DNA of 64,000 nucleotides from Planococcus citri. Its lineage: Eukaryota > Arthropoda > Insecta > Hemiptera > Pseudococcidae. Position numbers and translations under genes: made by a program. A model generated the notes under the pieces. That model made no database searches, was not told the origin of the DNA, and saw nothing but the letters and a program-made list of their open reading frames with translations. Positions 22,095 through 35,100 of this stretch are shown here, one piece after another (within the stretch, counting starts at the first letter, position 1; every line of letters begins with the position of its first letter). The stretch covers positions 56,631,469-56,695,468 of the forward strand of contig NC_088677.1 of NCBI RefSeq assembly GCF_950023065.1. Direction: 5' to 3'.

Positions 22095-24669
22095 ATCAAA
22101 ATGGCATATGAGTTGAGTACGGCATTTTGTGAATGATGGAAAAAGGTGAAAATTTCCACTTACCAAGCACCTATGATTTGTGGAGACTTGGTCAGTGATT
22201 TTCAAGAAATATCAAAATGGCCGTATGAGTTGAGTACGGCATTTTGTGAATGATGGAAAAAGGTGAAAATTTCCACTTACCAAGCACCTATGATTTGTGG
22301 AGACTTGGTCAGTGATTTTCAAGAAATATCAAAATGGCTGTATGAGTTGAGTATGGCATTTTGTGAATGATGGAAAAAGGTGAAAATTTCCACTTACCAA
22401 GCACCTATGATTTGTGGAGAATTGGTCAGTGATTTTCAAGAAATATGAAAATGGCCGTATGAGTTGAGTACGGCATTTTGTGAATGATGGAAAAAGGTGA
22501 AAATTTCCACTTACCAAGCACCTATGATTTGTGGAGACTTGGTCAGTGATTTTCAAGAAATATCAAAATGGCCGTATGAGTTGAGTACAGCATTTTGTGA
22601 ATGATGGAAAAAGGTGAAAATTTCCACTTAACAAGCACCTATGATTTGTGGAGACTTGGTCAGTGATTTTCAAGAAATATCAAAATGGCCGTATGAGTTG
22701 AGTACGGCATTTTGTGAATGATGGAAAAAGGTGAAAATTTCCACTTACCAAGCACCTATGATTTGTGGAGACTTGGTCAGTGATTTTCAAGAAATATCAA
22801 AATGGCCGTATGAGTTGAGTACGGCATTTTTTGAATAAGTGAAAATTTCCACTTACCAAGCACCTATGATTTGTGGAGACTTGGTCAGTGATTTTCAAGA
22901 AATATGAAAATGGCCGTATGAGTTGAGTACGGCATTTTGTGAATGATGGAAAAAGGTGAAAATTTCCACTTACCAAGCACCTATGATTTGTGGAGACTTG
23001 GTCAGTGATTTTCAAGAAATATCAAAATGGCTGTATGAGTTGAGTATGGCATTTTGTGAATGATAGAAAAAGGTGAAAATTTCCACTTACCAAGCACCTA
23101 TGATTTGTGGAGACTTGGTCAGTGATTTTCAAGAAATATGAAAATGGCCGTATGAGTTGAGTACGGCATTTTGTGAATGATGGAAAAAGGTGAAAATTTC
23201 CACTTACCAAGCACCTATGATTTGTGGAGACTTGGTCAGTGATTTTCAAGAAATATCAAAATGGCCGTATGAGTTGAGTACGGCATTTTGTGAATGATGG
23301 AAAAAGGTGAAAATTTCCACTTACCAAGCACCTATGATTTGTGGAGACTTGGTCAGTGATTTTCAAGAAATATGAAAATGGCCCTATGAGTTGAGTACGG
23401 CATTTTGTGAATGATGGAAAAAGCTGAAAATTTCCACTTACCAAGCACCTATGATTTGTGGAGACTTGGTCAGTGATTTTCAAGAAATATCAAAATGGCC
23501 GTATGAGTTGAGTACGGCATTTTTTGAATAAGTGAAAATTTCCACTTACCAAGCACCTATGATTTGTGGAGACTTGGTCAGTGATTTTCAAGAAATATGA
23601 AAATGGCCGTATGAGTTGAGTACGGCATTTTGTGAATGATGGAAAAAGGTGAAAATTTCCACTTACAAAGCACCTATGATTTGTGGAGACTTGGTCAGTG
23701 ATTTTCAAGAAATATGAAAATGGCCCTATGAGTTGAGTACGGCATTTTGTGAATGATGGAAAAAGGTGAAAATTTCCACTTACCAAGCACCTATGATTTG
23801 TGGAGACTTGGTCAGTGATTTTCAAGAAATATGAAAATGGCCGTATGAGTTGAGTACGGCATTTTGTGAATGATGGAAAAAGGTGAAAATTTCCACTTAC
23901 CAATATGAAAATGGCTGTATGAGTTGAGTACGGCATTTTGTGAATGATGGAAAAAGGTGAAAATTTCCACTTACCAAACACCTATGATTTGTGGAGACTT
24001 GGTCAGTGATTTTCAAGAAATATGAAAATAGCTGTATGAGTTGAGTACGGCATTTTGTGAATGATGGAAAAAGGTGAAAATTTCCACTTACCAAGCACCT
24101 ATGATTTGTGGAGACTTGGTCAGTGATTTTCAAGAAATATGAAAATGGCCGTATGAGTTGAGTACGGCATTTTGTGAATGATGGAAAAAGGTGAAAATTT
24201 CCACTTACCAAGCACCTATGATTTGTGGAGACTTGGTCAGTGATTTTCAAGAAATATCAAAATGGCCGTATGAGTTGAGTATGGCATTTTGTGAATGATG
24301 GAAAAAGGTGAAAATTTCCACTACCAAGCACCTATGATTTGTGGAGACTTGGTCAGTGATTTTCAAGAAATATGAAAATGGCCGTATGAGTTGAGTACGG
24401 CATTTTGTGAATGATGGAAAAAGGTGAAAATTTCCACTTACCAAGCACCTATGATTTGTGGAGACTTGGTCAGTGATTTTCAAGAAATATCAAAATTGGT
24501 GTATGTGGGGAGTACAGCATTTTGTTAATGATGGAAAAAGGTGAAAATTTCCACTTACCAAGCACCTATGATTTGTGGAGACTTGGTCAGTGATTTTCAA
24601 GAAATATCAAAGTGGCCATATGAGTTGAGTACGGCATTTTGTGAATGATGGAAAAAGGTGAAAATTTCC

Positions 24670-27600
24670 ACTTAACAAACACCTATGATTTGTGGAGACT
24701 TGGTCAGTGATTTTCAAGAAATATCAAAATGGCCGTATGAGTTGAGTACGGCATTTTGTGAATGATGGAAAAAGGTGAAAATTTCCACCTACCAAGCACC
24801 TATGATTTGTGGAGACTTGGTCAGTGATTTTCAAGAAATATCAAAATTGGTGTATGTGGGGAGTACAGCATATTGTTAATGATGGAAAAAGGTGAAAATT
24901 TCCACTTACCAAGCACCTATGATTTGTGGAGACTTGGTCAGTGATTTTCAAGAAATATGAAAATGGCCCTATGAGTTGAGTACAGCATTTTGTGAATGAT
25001 GGAAAAAGTTGAAAATTTCCACTTACTAATATGAAAATGGCCGTATGAGTTGAGTACGGCATTTTGTGAATGATGGAAAAAGGTGAAAATTTCCACTTAC
25101 CAAGCACTTATGATTTGTGGAGACTTGGTCAGTGATTTTCAAGAAATACGAAAATGGCCGTATGAGTTGAGTACGGCATTTTGTGAATGATGGAAAAAGG
25201 TGAAAATTTCCACTTACCAAGCACCTATGATTTGTGGAGACTTGGTCAGTGATTTTCAAGAAATATGAAAATGGCCGTATGAGTTGAGTACGGCTATTTG
25301 TGAATGATGGAAAAAGGTGAAAATTTCCACTTACCAAGCACCTATGATTTGTGGAGACTTGGTCAGTGATTTTCAAGAAATATGAAAATGGCCATATGAG
25401 TTGAGTACAGCATTTTGTGAATGATGGAAAAAGTTGAAAATTTCCACTTACTAATATGAAAATGGCCGTATGAGTTGAGTACGGCATTTTGTGAATGATG
25501 GAAAAAGGTGAAAATTTCCACTTACCAAGCACTTATGATTTGTGGAGACTTGGTCAGTGATTTTCAAGAAATACGAAAATGGCGGTATGAGTTGAGTAGG
25601 GCATTTTGTGAATGATGGAAAAAGGTGAAAATTTCCCCTTACCAAGCACCTATGATTTGTGGAGACTTGGTCAGTGATTTTCAAGAAATATGAAAATGGC
25701 CGTATGAGTTGAGTACGGCATTTTGTGAATGATGGAAAAAGTTGAAAATTTCCACTTACCAATATGAAAATGGCCGTATGAGTTGAGTACGGCATTTTGT
25801 GAATGATGGAAAAAGGTGAAAATTTCCACTTACCAAGCACCTATGATTTGTGGAGACTTGGTCAGTGATTTTCAAGAAATATGAAAATGGCCGTATGAGT
25901 TGAGTACGGCATTTTGTGAATGATGGAAAAAGGTGAAAATTTCCACTTACCAAGCACTTATGATTTGTGGAGACTTGGTCAGTGATTTTCAAGAAATACG
26001 AAAATGGCCGTATGAGTTGAGTACGGCATTTTGTGAATGATGGAAAAAGGTGAAAATTTCCACTTACCAAGCACCTATGATTTGTGGAGACTTGGTCAGT
26101 GATTTTCAAGAAATATGAAAATGGCCCTATGAGTTGAGTACCGCTATTTGTGAATGATGGAAAAAGGTGAAAATTTCCACTTACCAAGCACCTATGATTT
26201 GTGGAGACTTGGTCAGTGATTTTCAAGAAATATGAAAATGGCCATATGAGTTGAGTACGGCATTTTTTGAATGAGTAAAAATTACCACTTACCAAGCACC
26301 TATGATTTGTGGAGACTTGGTCAGTGATTTTCAAGAAATATCAAAATGGCCATATGAGTTGAGTACGGCATTTTGTGAATGATGGAAAAAGGTGAAAATT
26401 TCCACTTACCAAGCACCTATGATTTGTGGAGACTTGGTCAGTGATTTTCAAGAAATATGAAAATGGCCGTATGAGTTGAGTACGGCATTTTGTGAATGAT
26501 GGAAAAAGGTGAAAATTTCCACTTACCAAGCACTTATGATTTGTGGAGACTTGGTCAGTGATTTTCAAGAAATATGAAAATGGCAGTATGAGTTGAGTAC
26601 GGCATTTTGTGAATGATGGAAAAAGTTGAAAATTTCCACTTACCAATATGAAAATGGCCGTATGAGTTGAGTACGGCTATTTGTGAATGATGGAAAAAGG
26701 TGAAAATTTCCACTTACCAAGCACCTGTGATTTGTGGAGACTTGGTCAGTGATTTTCAAGAAATATCAAAATGGCCGTATGAGTTGAGTACGGCATTTTG
26801 TGAATGATGGAAAAAGGTGAAAATTTCCACTTACCAAGCACCTATGATTTGTGGAGACTTGGTCAGTGATTTTCAAGAAATATCAAAATGGCCGTATGAG
26901 TTGAGTACGGCATTTTGTGAATGATGGAAAAAGGTGAAAATTTCCACTTACCAAGCACCTATGATTTGTGGAGACTTGGTCAGTGATTTTCAAGAAATAT
27001 GAAAATGGCCGTATGAGTTGAGTACGGCTATTTGTGAATGATGGAAAAAGGTGAAAATTTCCACTTACCAAGCACCTATGATTTGTGGAGACTTGGTCAG
27101 TGATTTTCAAGAAATATGAAAATGGCCGTATGAGTTGAGTACAGCATTTTGTGAATGATGGAAAAAGTTGAAAATTTCCACTTACTAATATGAAAATGGC
27201 CGTATGAGTTGAGTACGGCATTTTGTGAATGATGGAAAAAGGTACGGCTATTTGTGAATGATGGAAAAAGGTGAAAATTTCCACTTACCAAGCACCTATG
27301 ATTTGTGGAGACTTGGTCAGTGATTTTCAAGAAATATCAAAATGGCCGTATGAGTTGAGTACGGCATTTTGTGAATGATGGAAAAAGGTGAAAATTTCCA
27401 CTTACCAAGCACCTATGATTTGTGGAGACTTGGTCAGTGATTTTCAAGAAATATCAAAATGGCCGTATGAGTTGAGTACGGCATTTTGTGAATGATGGAA
27501 AAAGGTGAAAATTTCCACTTACCAAGCACCTATGATTTGTGGAGACTTGGTCAGTGATTTTCAAGAAATATGAAAATGGCCGTATGAGTTGAGTATGGCT

Positions 27601-30600
27601 ATTTGTGAATGATGGAAAAAGGTGAAAATTTCCACTTACCAAGCACCTATGATTTGTGGAGACTTGGTCAGTGATTTTCAAGAAATATCAAAATGGCCGT
27701 ATGAGTTGAGTACGGCATTTTGTGAATGATGGAAAAAGGTGAAAATTTCCACTTACCAAGCACCTATGATTTGTGGAGACTTGGTCAGTGATTTTCAAGA
27801 AATATGAAAATGGCCGTATGAGTTGAGTACGGCATTTTGTGAATGATGGAAAAAGGTGAAAATTTCCACTTACCAAGCACCTATGATTTGTGGAGACTTG
27901 GTCAGTGATTTTCAAGAAATATCAAAATGGCCGTATGAGTTGAGTACGGCATTTTGTGAATGATGGAAAAAGGTGAAAATTTCCACTTACCAAGCACCTA
28001 TGATTTGTGGAGACTTGGTCAGTGATTTTCAAGAAATATCAAAATGGCCGTATGAGTTGAGTACGGCATTTTTTGAATGAGTGAAAATTTCCACTTACCA
28101 AGCACCTATGATTTGTGGAGACTTGGTCAGTGATTTTCAAGAAATATGAAAATGGCCCTATGAGTTGAGTACGGCATTTTGTGAATGATGGAAAAAGGTG
28201 AAAATTTCCACTTACCAAGCACCTATGATTTGTGGAGACTTGGTCAGTGATATTCAAGAAATATCAAAATGGCCGTATGAGTTGAGTACGGCATTTTTTG
28301 AATGAGTGAAAATTTCCACTTACCAAGCACCTATGATTTGTGGAGACTTGGTCAGTGATTTTCAAGAAATATGAAAATGGCCGTATGAGTTGAGTACAGC
28401 ATTTTGTGAATGATGGAAAAAGGTGAAAATTTCCACTTAACAAACACCTATGATTTGTGGAGACTTGGTCAGTGATTTTCAAGAAATATCAAAATGGCCG
28501 TATGAGTTGAGTACGGCATTTTGTGAATGATGGAAAAAGGTGAAAATTTCCACCTACCAAGCACCTATGATTTGTGGAGACTTGGTCAGTGATTTTCAAG
28601 AAATATCAAAATTGGTGTATGTGGGGAGTACAGCATATTGTTAATGATGGAAAAAGGTGAAAATTTCCACTTACCAAGCACCTATGATTTGTGGAGACTT
28701 GGTCAGTGATTTTCAAGAAATATGAAAATGGCCCTATGAGTTGAGTACAGCATTTTGTGAATGATGGAAAAAGTTGAAAATTTCCACTTACTAATATGAA
28801 AATGGCCGTATGAGTTGAGTACGGCATTTTGTGAATGATGGAAAAAGGTGAAAATTTCCACTTACCAAGCACTTATGATTTGTGGAGACTTGGTCAGTGA
28901 TTTTCAAGAAATACGAAAATGGCCGTATGAGTTGAGTACGGCATTTTGTGAATGATGGAAAAAGGTGAAAATTTCCACTTACCAAGCACCTATGATTTGT
29001 GGAGACTTGGTCAGTGATTTTCAAGAAATATGAAAATGGCCGTATGAGTTGAGTACGGCTATTTGTGAATGATGGAAAAAGGTGAAAATTTCCACTTACC
29101 AAGCACCTATGATTTGTGGAGACTTGGTCAGTGATTTTCAAGAAATATGAAAATGGCCATATGAGTTGAGTACAGCATTTTGTGAATGATGGAAAAAGTT
29201 GAAAATTTCCACTTACTAATATGAAAATGGCCGTATGAGTTGAGTACGGCATTTTGTGAATGATGGAAAAAGGTGAAAATTTCCACTTACCAAGCACTTA
29301 TGATTTGTGGAGACTTGGTCAGTGATTTTCAAGAAATACGAAAATGGCGGTATGAGTTGAGTACGGCATTTTGTGAATGATGGAAAAAGGTGAAAATTTC
29401 CCCTTACCAAGCACCTATGATTTGTGGAGACTTGGTCAGTGATTTTCAAGAAATATGAAAATGGCCGTATGAGTTGAGTACGGCATTTTGTGAATGATGG
29501 AAAAAGTTGAAAATTTCCACTTACCAATATGAAAATGGCCGTATGAGTTGAGTACGGCATTTTGTGAATGATGGAAAAAGGTGAAAATTTCCACTTACCA
29601 AGCACCTATGATTTGTGGAGACTTGGTCAGTGATTTTCAAGAAATATGAAAATGGCCGTATGAGTTGAGTACGGCATTTTGTGAATGATGGAAAAAGGTG
29701 AAAATTTCCACTTACCAAGCACTTATGATTTGTGGAGACTTGGTCAGTGATTTTCAAGAAATACGAAAATGGCCGTATGAGTTGAGTACGGCATTTTGTG
29801 AATGATGGAAAAAGGTGAAAATTTCCACTTACCAAGCACCTATGATTTGTGGAGACTTGGTCAGTGATTTTCAAGAAATATGAAAATGGCCCTATGAGTT
29901 GAGTACCGCTATTTGTGAATGATGGAAAAAGGTGAAAATTTCCACTTACCAAGCACCTATGATTTGTGGAGACTTGGTCAGTGATTTTCAAGAAATATGA
30001 AAATGGCCATATGAGTTGAGTACGGCATTTTTTGAATGAGTAAAAATTACCACTTACCAAGCACCTATGATTTGTGGAGACTTGGTCAGTGATTTTCAAG
30101 AAATATCAAAATGGCCATATGAGTTGAGTACGGCATTTTGTGAATGATGGAAAAAGGTGAAAATTTCCACTTACCAAGCACCTATGATTTGTGGAGACTT
30201 GGTCAGTGATTTTCAAGAAATATGAAAATGGCCGTATGAGTTGAGTACGGCATTTTGTGAATGATGGAAAAAGGTGAAAATTTCCACTTACCAAGCACTT
30301 ATGATTTGTGGAGACTTGGTCAGTGATTTTCAAGAAATATGAAAATGGCAGTATGAGTTGAGTACGGCATTTTGTGAATGATGGAAAAAGTTGAAAATTT
30401 CCACTTACCAATATGAAAATGGCCGTATGAGTTGAGTACGGCTATTTGTGAATGATGGAAAAAGGTGAAAATTTCCACTTACCAAGCACCTGTGATTTGT
30501 GGAGACTTGGTCAGTGATTTTCAAGAAATATCAAAATGGCCGTATGAGTTGAGTACGGCATTTTGTGAATGATGGAAAAAGGTGAAAATTTCCACTTACC

Positions 30601-32199
30601 AAGCACCTATGATTTGTGGAGACTTGGTCAGTGATTTTCAAGAAATATCAAAATGGCCGTATGAGTTGAGTACGGCATTTTGTGAATGATGGAAAAAGGT
30701 GAAAATTTCCACTTACCAAGCACCTATGATTTGTGGAGACTTGGTCAGTGATTTTCAAGAAATATGAAAATGGCCGTATGAGTTGAGTACGGCTATTTGT
30801 GAATGATGGAAAAAGGTGAAAATTTCCACTTACCAAGCACCTATGATTTGTGGAGACTTGGTCAGTGATTTTCAAGAAATATGAAAATGGCCGTATGAGT
30901 TGAGTACAGCATTTTGTGAATGATGGAAAAAGTTGAAAATTTCCACTTACTAATATGAAAATGGCCGTATGAGTTGAGTACGGCATTTTGTGAATGATGG
31001 AAAAAGGTACGGCTATTTGTGAATGATGGAAAAAGGTGAAAATTTCCACTTACCAAGCACCTATGATTTGTGGAGACTTGGTCAGTGATTTTCAAGAAAT
31101 ATCAAAATGGCCGTATGAGTTGAGTACGGCATTTTGTGAATGATGGAAAAAGGTGAAAATTTCCACTTACCAAGCACCTATGATTTGTGGAGACTTGGTC
31201 AGTGATTTTCAAGAAATATCAAAATGGCCGTATGAGTTGAGTACGGCATTTTGTGAATGATGGAAAAAGGTGAAAATTTCCACTTACCAAGCACCTATGA
31301 TTTGTGGAGACTTGGTCAGTGATTTTCAAGAAATATGAAAATGGCCGTATGAGTTGAGTACGGCTATTTGTGAATGATGGAAAAAGGTGAAAATTTCCAC
31401 TTACCAAGCACCTATGATTTGTGGAGACTTGGTCAGTGATTTTCAAGAAATATCAAAATGGCCGTATGAGTTGAGTACGGCATTTTGTGAATGATGGAAA
31501 AAGGTGAAAATTTCCACTTACCAAGCACCTATGATTTGTGGAGACTTGGTCAGTGATTTTCAAGAAATATGAAAATGGCCGTATGAGTTGAGTACGGCAT
31601 TTTGTGAATGATGGAAAAAGGTGAAAATTTCCACTTACCAAGCACCTATGATTTGTGGAGACTTGGTCAGTGATTTTCAAGAAATATCAAAATGGCCGTA
31701 TGAGTTGAGTACGGCATTTTGTGAATGATGGAAAAAGGTGAAAATTTCCACTTACCAAGCACCTATGATTTGTGGAGACTTGGTCAGTGATTTTCAAGAA
31801 ATATCAAAATGGCCGTATGAGTTGAGTACGGCATTTTTTGAATGAGTGAAAATTTCCACTTACCAAGCACCTATGATTTGTGGAGACTTGGTCAGTGATT
31901 TTCAAGAAATATGAAAATGGCCCTATGAGTTGAGTACGGCTATTTGTGAATGATGGAAAAAGGTGAAAATTTCCACTTACCAAGCACCTATGATTTGTGG
32001 AGACTTGGTCAGTGATATTCAAGAAATATCAAAATGGCCGTATGAGTTGAGTATGGCATTTTTTGAATGAGTGAAAATTTCCACTTACCAAGCACCTATG
32101 ATTTGTGGAGACTTGGTCAGTGATTTTCAAGAAATATGAAAATGGCCGTATGAGTTGAGTACGGCATTTTGTGAATGATGGAAAAAGGTGAAAATTTCC
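24670..32199 (+). repeat. 3,765-bp segmental tandem duplication within the satellite
   Basis: Copy 1 is about 24,670-28,434 and copy 2 about 28,435-32,199. They share the cttaacaaacacc start variant (24,670/28,435), five 74-bp truncated monomers each, the gtatgtggggagtacagcatattg variant (24,849/28,614) and a partial-unit insertion (27,241/31,006), all at an offset of exactly 3,765. Only a few substitutions separate them. Confidence 0.9.
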
Positions 32200-35100
32200 A
32201 CTTACCAAGCACCTATGATTTGTCGAGACTTGGTCAGTGATTTTCAAGAAATATGAAAATGGCCGTATGAGTTGAGTACGGCATTTTGTGAATGATGGAA
32301 AAAGGTGAAAATTTCCACTTACCAAGCACCTATGATTTGTGGAGACTTGGTCAGTGATATTCAAGAAATATCAAAATGGCCGTATGAGTTGAGTACGCCA
32401 TTTTGTGAATGATGGAAAAAGGTGAAAATTTCCACTTACCAAGCACCTATGATTTGTGGAGACTTGGTCAGTGATTTTCAAGAAATATGAAAATGGCCAT
32501 ATGAGTTGAGTACGGCATTGTGTGAATGATGGAAAAAGGTGAAAATTTCCACTTACCAAGCACCTATGATTTGTGGAGACTTGGTCAGTGATTTTCAAGA
32601 AATATCAAAATGGCCCTATGAGTTGAGTACGGCTATTTGTGAATGATGGGAAAAGGTGAAAATTTCCACTTACCAAGCACCTATGATTTGTGGAGACTTG
32701 GTCAGTGATTTTCAAGAAATATGAAAATGGCCGTATGAGTTGAGTACGGCATTTTGTGAATGATGGAAAAAGGTGAAAATTTCCACTTACCAAGCACCTA
32801 TGATTTGTGGAGACTTGTTCAGTGATTTTCAAGAAATATGAAAATGGCCGTATGAGTTGAGTACGGCTATTTGTGAATGATGGAAAAAGGTGAAAATTTC
32901 CACTTACCAAGCACCTATGATTTGTGGAGACTTGGTCAGTGATTTTCAAGAAATATGAAAATGGCCGTATGAGTTGAGTACGGCATTTTGTGAATGATGG
33001 AAAAAGGTGAAAATTTCCATTACCAAGCACCTATGATTTGTGGAGACTTGGTCAGTGATATTCAAGAAATATCAAAATGGCCGTATGAGTTGAGTACGCC
33101 ATTTTTTGAATGAGTGAAAATTTCCACTTACCAAGCACCTATGATTTGTGGAGACTTGGTCAGTGATTTTCAAGAAATATCAAAATGGCCGTATGAGTTG
33201 AGTACGGCATTTTTTGAATGAGTGAAAATTTCCACTTACCAAGCACCTATGATTTGTGGAGACTTGGTCAGTGATTTTCAAGAAATATCAAAATGGCCGT
33301 ATGAGTTGAGTACGGCATTTTTTGAATGAGTGAAAATTTCCACTTACCAAGCACCTATGATTGGTGGAGACTTGGTCAGTGATTTTCAAGAAATATGAAA
33401 ATGGCCGTATGAGTTGAGTACGGCATTTTGTGAATGATGGAAAAAGGTGAAAATTTCCACTTACCAAGCACCTATGATTTGTGGAGACTTGGTCAGTGAT
33501 TTTCAAGAAATATGAAAATGGCCGTATGAGTTGAGTACGGCATTTTGTGAATGATGGAAAAAGGTGAAAATTTCCACTTACCAAGCACCTATGATTTGTG
33601 GAGACTTGGTCAGTGATTTTCAAGAAATATGAAAATGGCCGTATGAGTTGAGTACGGCATTTTGTGAATGATGGAAAAAGGTGAAAATTTCCACTTACCA
33701 AGCACCTATGATTTGTGGAGACTTGGTCAGTGATTTTCAAGAAATATGAAAATGGCCGTATGAGTTGAGTACGGCATTTTGTGAATGATGGAAAAAGGTG
33801 AAAATTTCCACTTACCAAGCACCTATGATTTGTGGAGACTTGGTCAGTGATTTTCAAGAAATATCAAAATGGCCCTATGAGTTGAGTACAGCTATTTGTG
33901 AATGATGGAAAAAGGTGAAAATTTCCACTTACCAAGCACCTATGATTTGTGGAGACTTGGTCAGTGATTTTCAAGAAATATGAAAATGGCCGTATGAGTT
34001 GGGTACGGCATTTTTTGAATGAGTAAAAATTACCACTTACCAAGCACCTATGATTTGTGGAGACTTGGTCAGTGATTTTCAAGAAATATGAAAATGGCCG
34101 TATGAGTTGAGTACGGCATTTTGTGAATGATGGAAAAAGGTGAAAATTTCCACTTACCAAGCACCTATGATTTGTGGAGACTTGGTCAGTGATTTTCAAG
34201 AAATATCAAAATGGCCCTATGAGTTGAGTACGGCATTTTTTGAATGAGTGAAAATTTCCACTTACCAAGCACCTATGATTTGTGGAGACTTGGTCAGTGA
34301 TTTTCAAGAAATATGAGAATGGCCCTATGAGTTGAGTACGGCTATTTGTGAATGATGGAAAAAGGTGAAAATTTCCACTTACCAAGCACCTATGATTTGT
34401 GGAGACTTGGTCAGTGATATTCAAGAAATATCAAAATGGCCGTATGAGTTGAGTATGGCATTTTTTGAATGAGTGAAAATTTCCACTTACCAAGCACCTA
34501 TGATTTGTGGAGACTTGGTCAGTGATTTTCAAGAAATATGAAAATGGCCGTATGAGTTGAGTACGGCATTTTGTGAATGATGGAAAAAGGTGAAAATTTC
34601 CACTTACCAAGCACCTATGATTTGTCGAGACTTGGTCAGTGATTTTCAAGAAATATGAAAATGGCCGTATGAGTTGAGTACGGCATTTTGTGAATGATGG
34701 AAAAAGGTGAAAATTTCCACTTACCAAGCACCTATGATTTGTGGAGACTTGGTCAGTGATATTCAAGAAATATCAAAATGGCCGTATGAGTTGAGTACGC
34801 CATTTTGTGAATGATGGAAAAAGGTGAAAATTTCCACTTACCAAGCACCTATGATTTGTGGAGACTTGGTCAGTGATTTTCAAGAAATATGAAAATGGCC
34901 ATATGAGTTGAGTACGGCATTGTGTGAATGATGGAAAAAGGTGAAAATTTCCACTTACCAAGCACCTATGATTTGTGGAGACTTGGTCAGTGATTTTCAA
35001 GAAATATCAAAATGGCCCTATGAGTTGAGTACGGCTATTTGTGAATGATGGGAAAAGGTGAAAATTTCCACTTACCAAGCACCTATGATTTGTGGAGACT

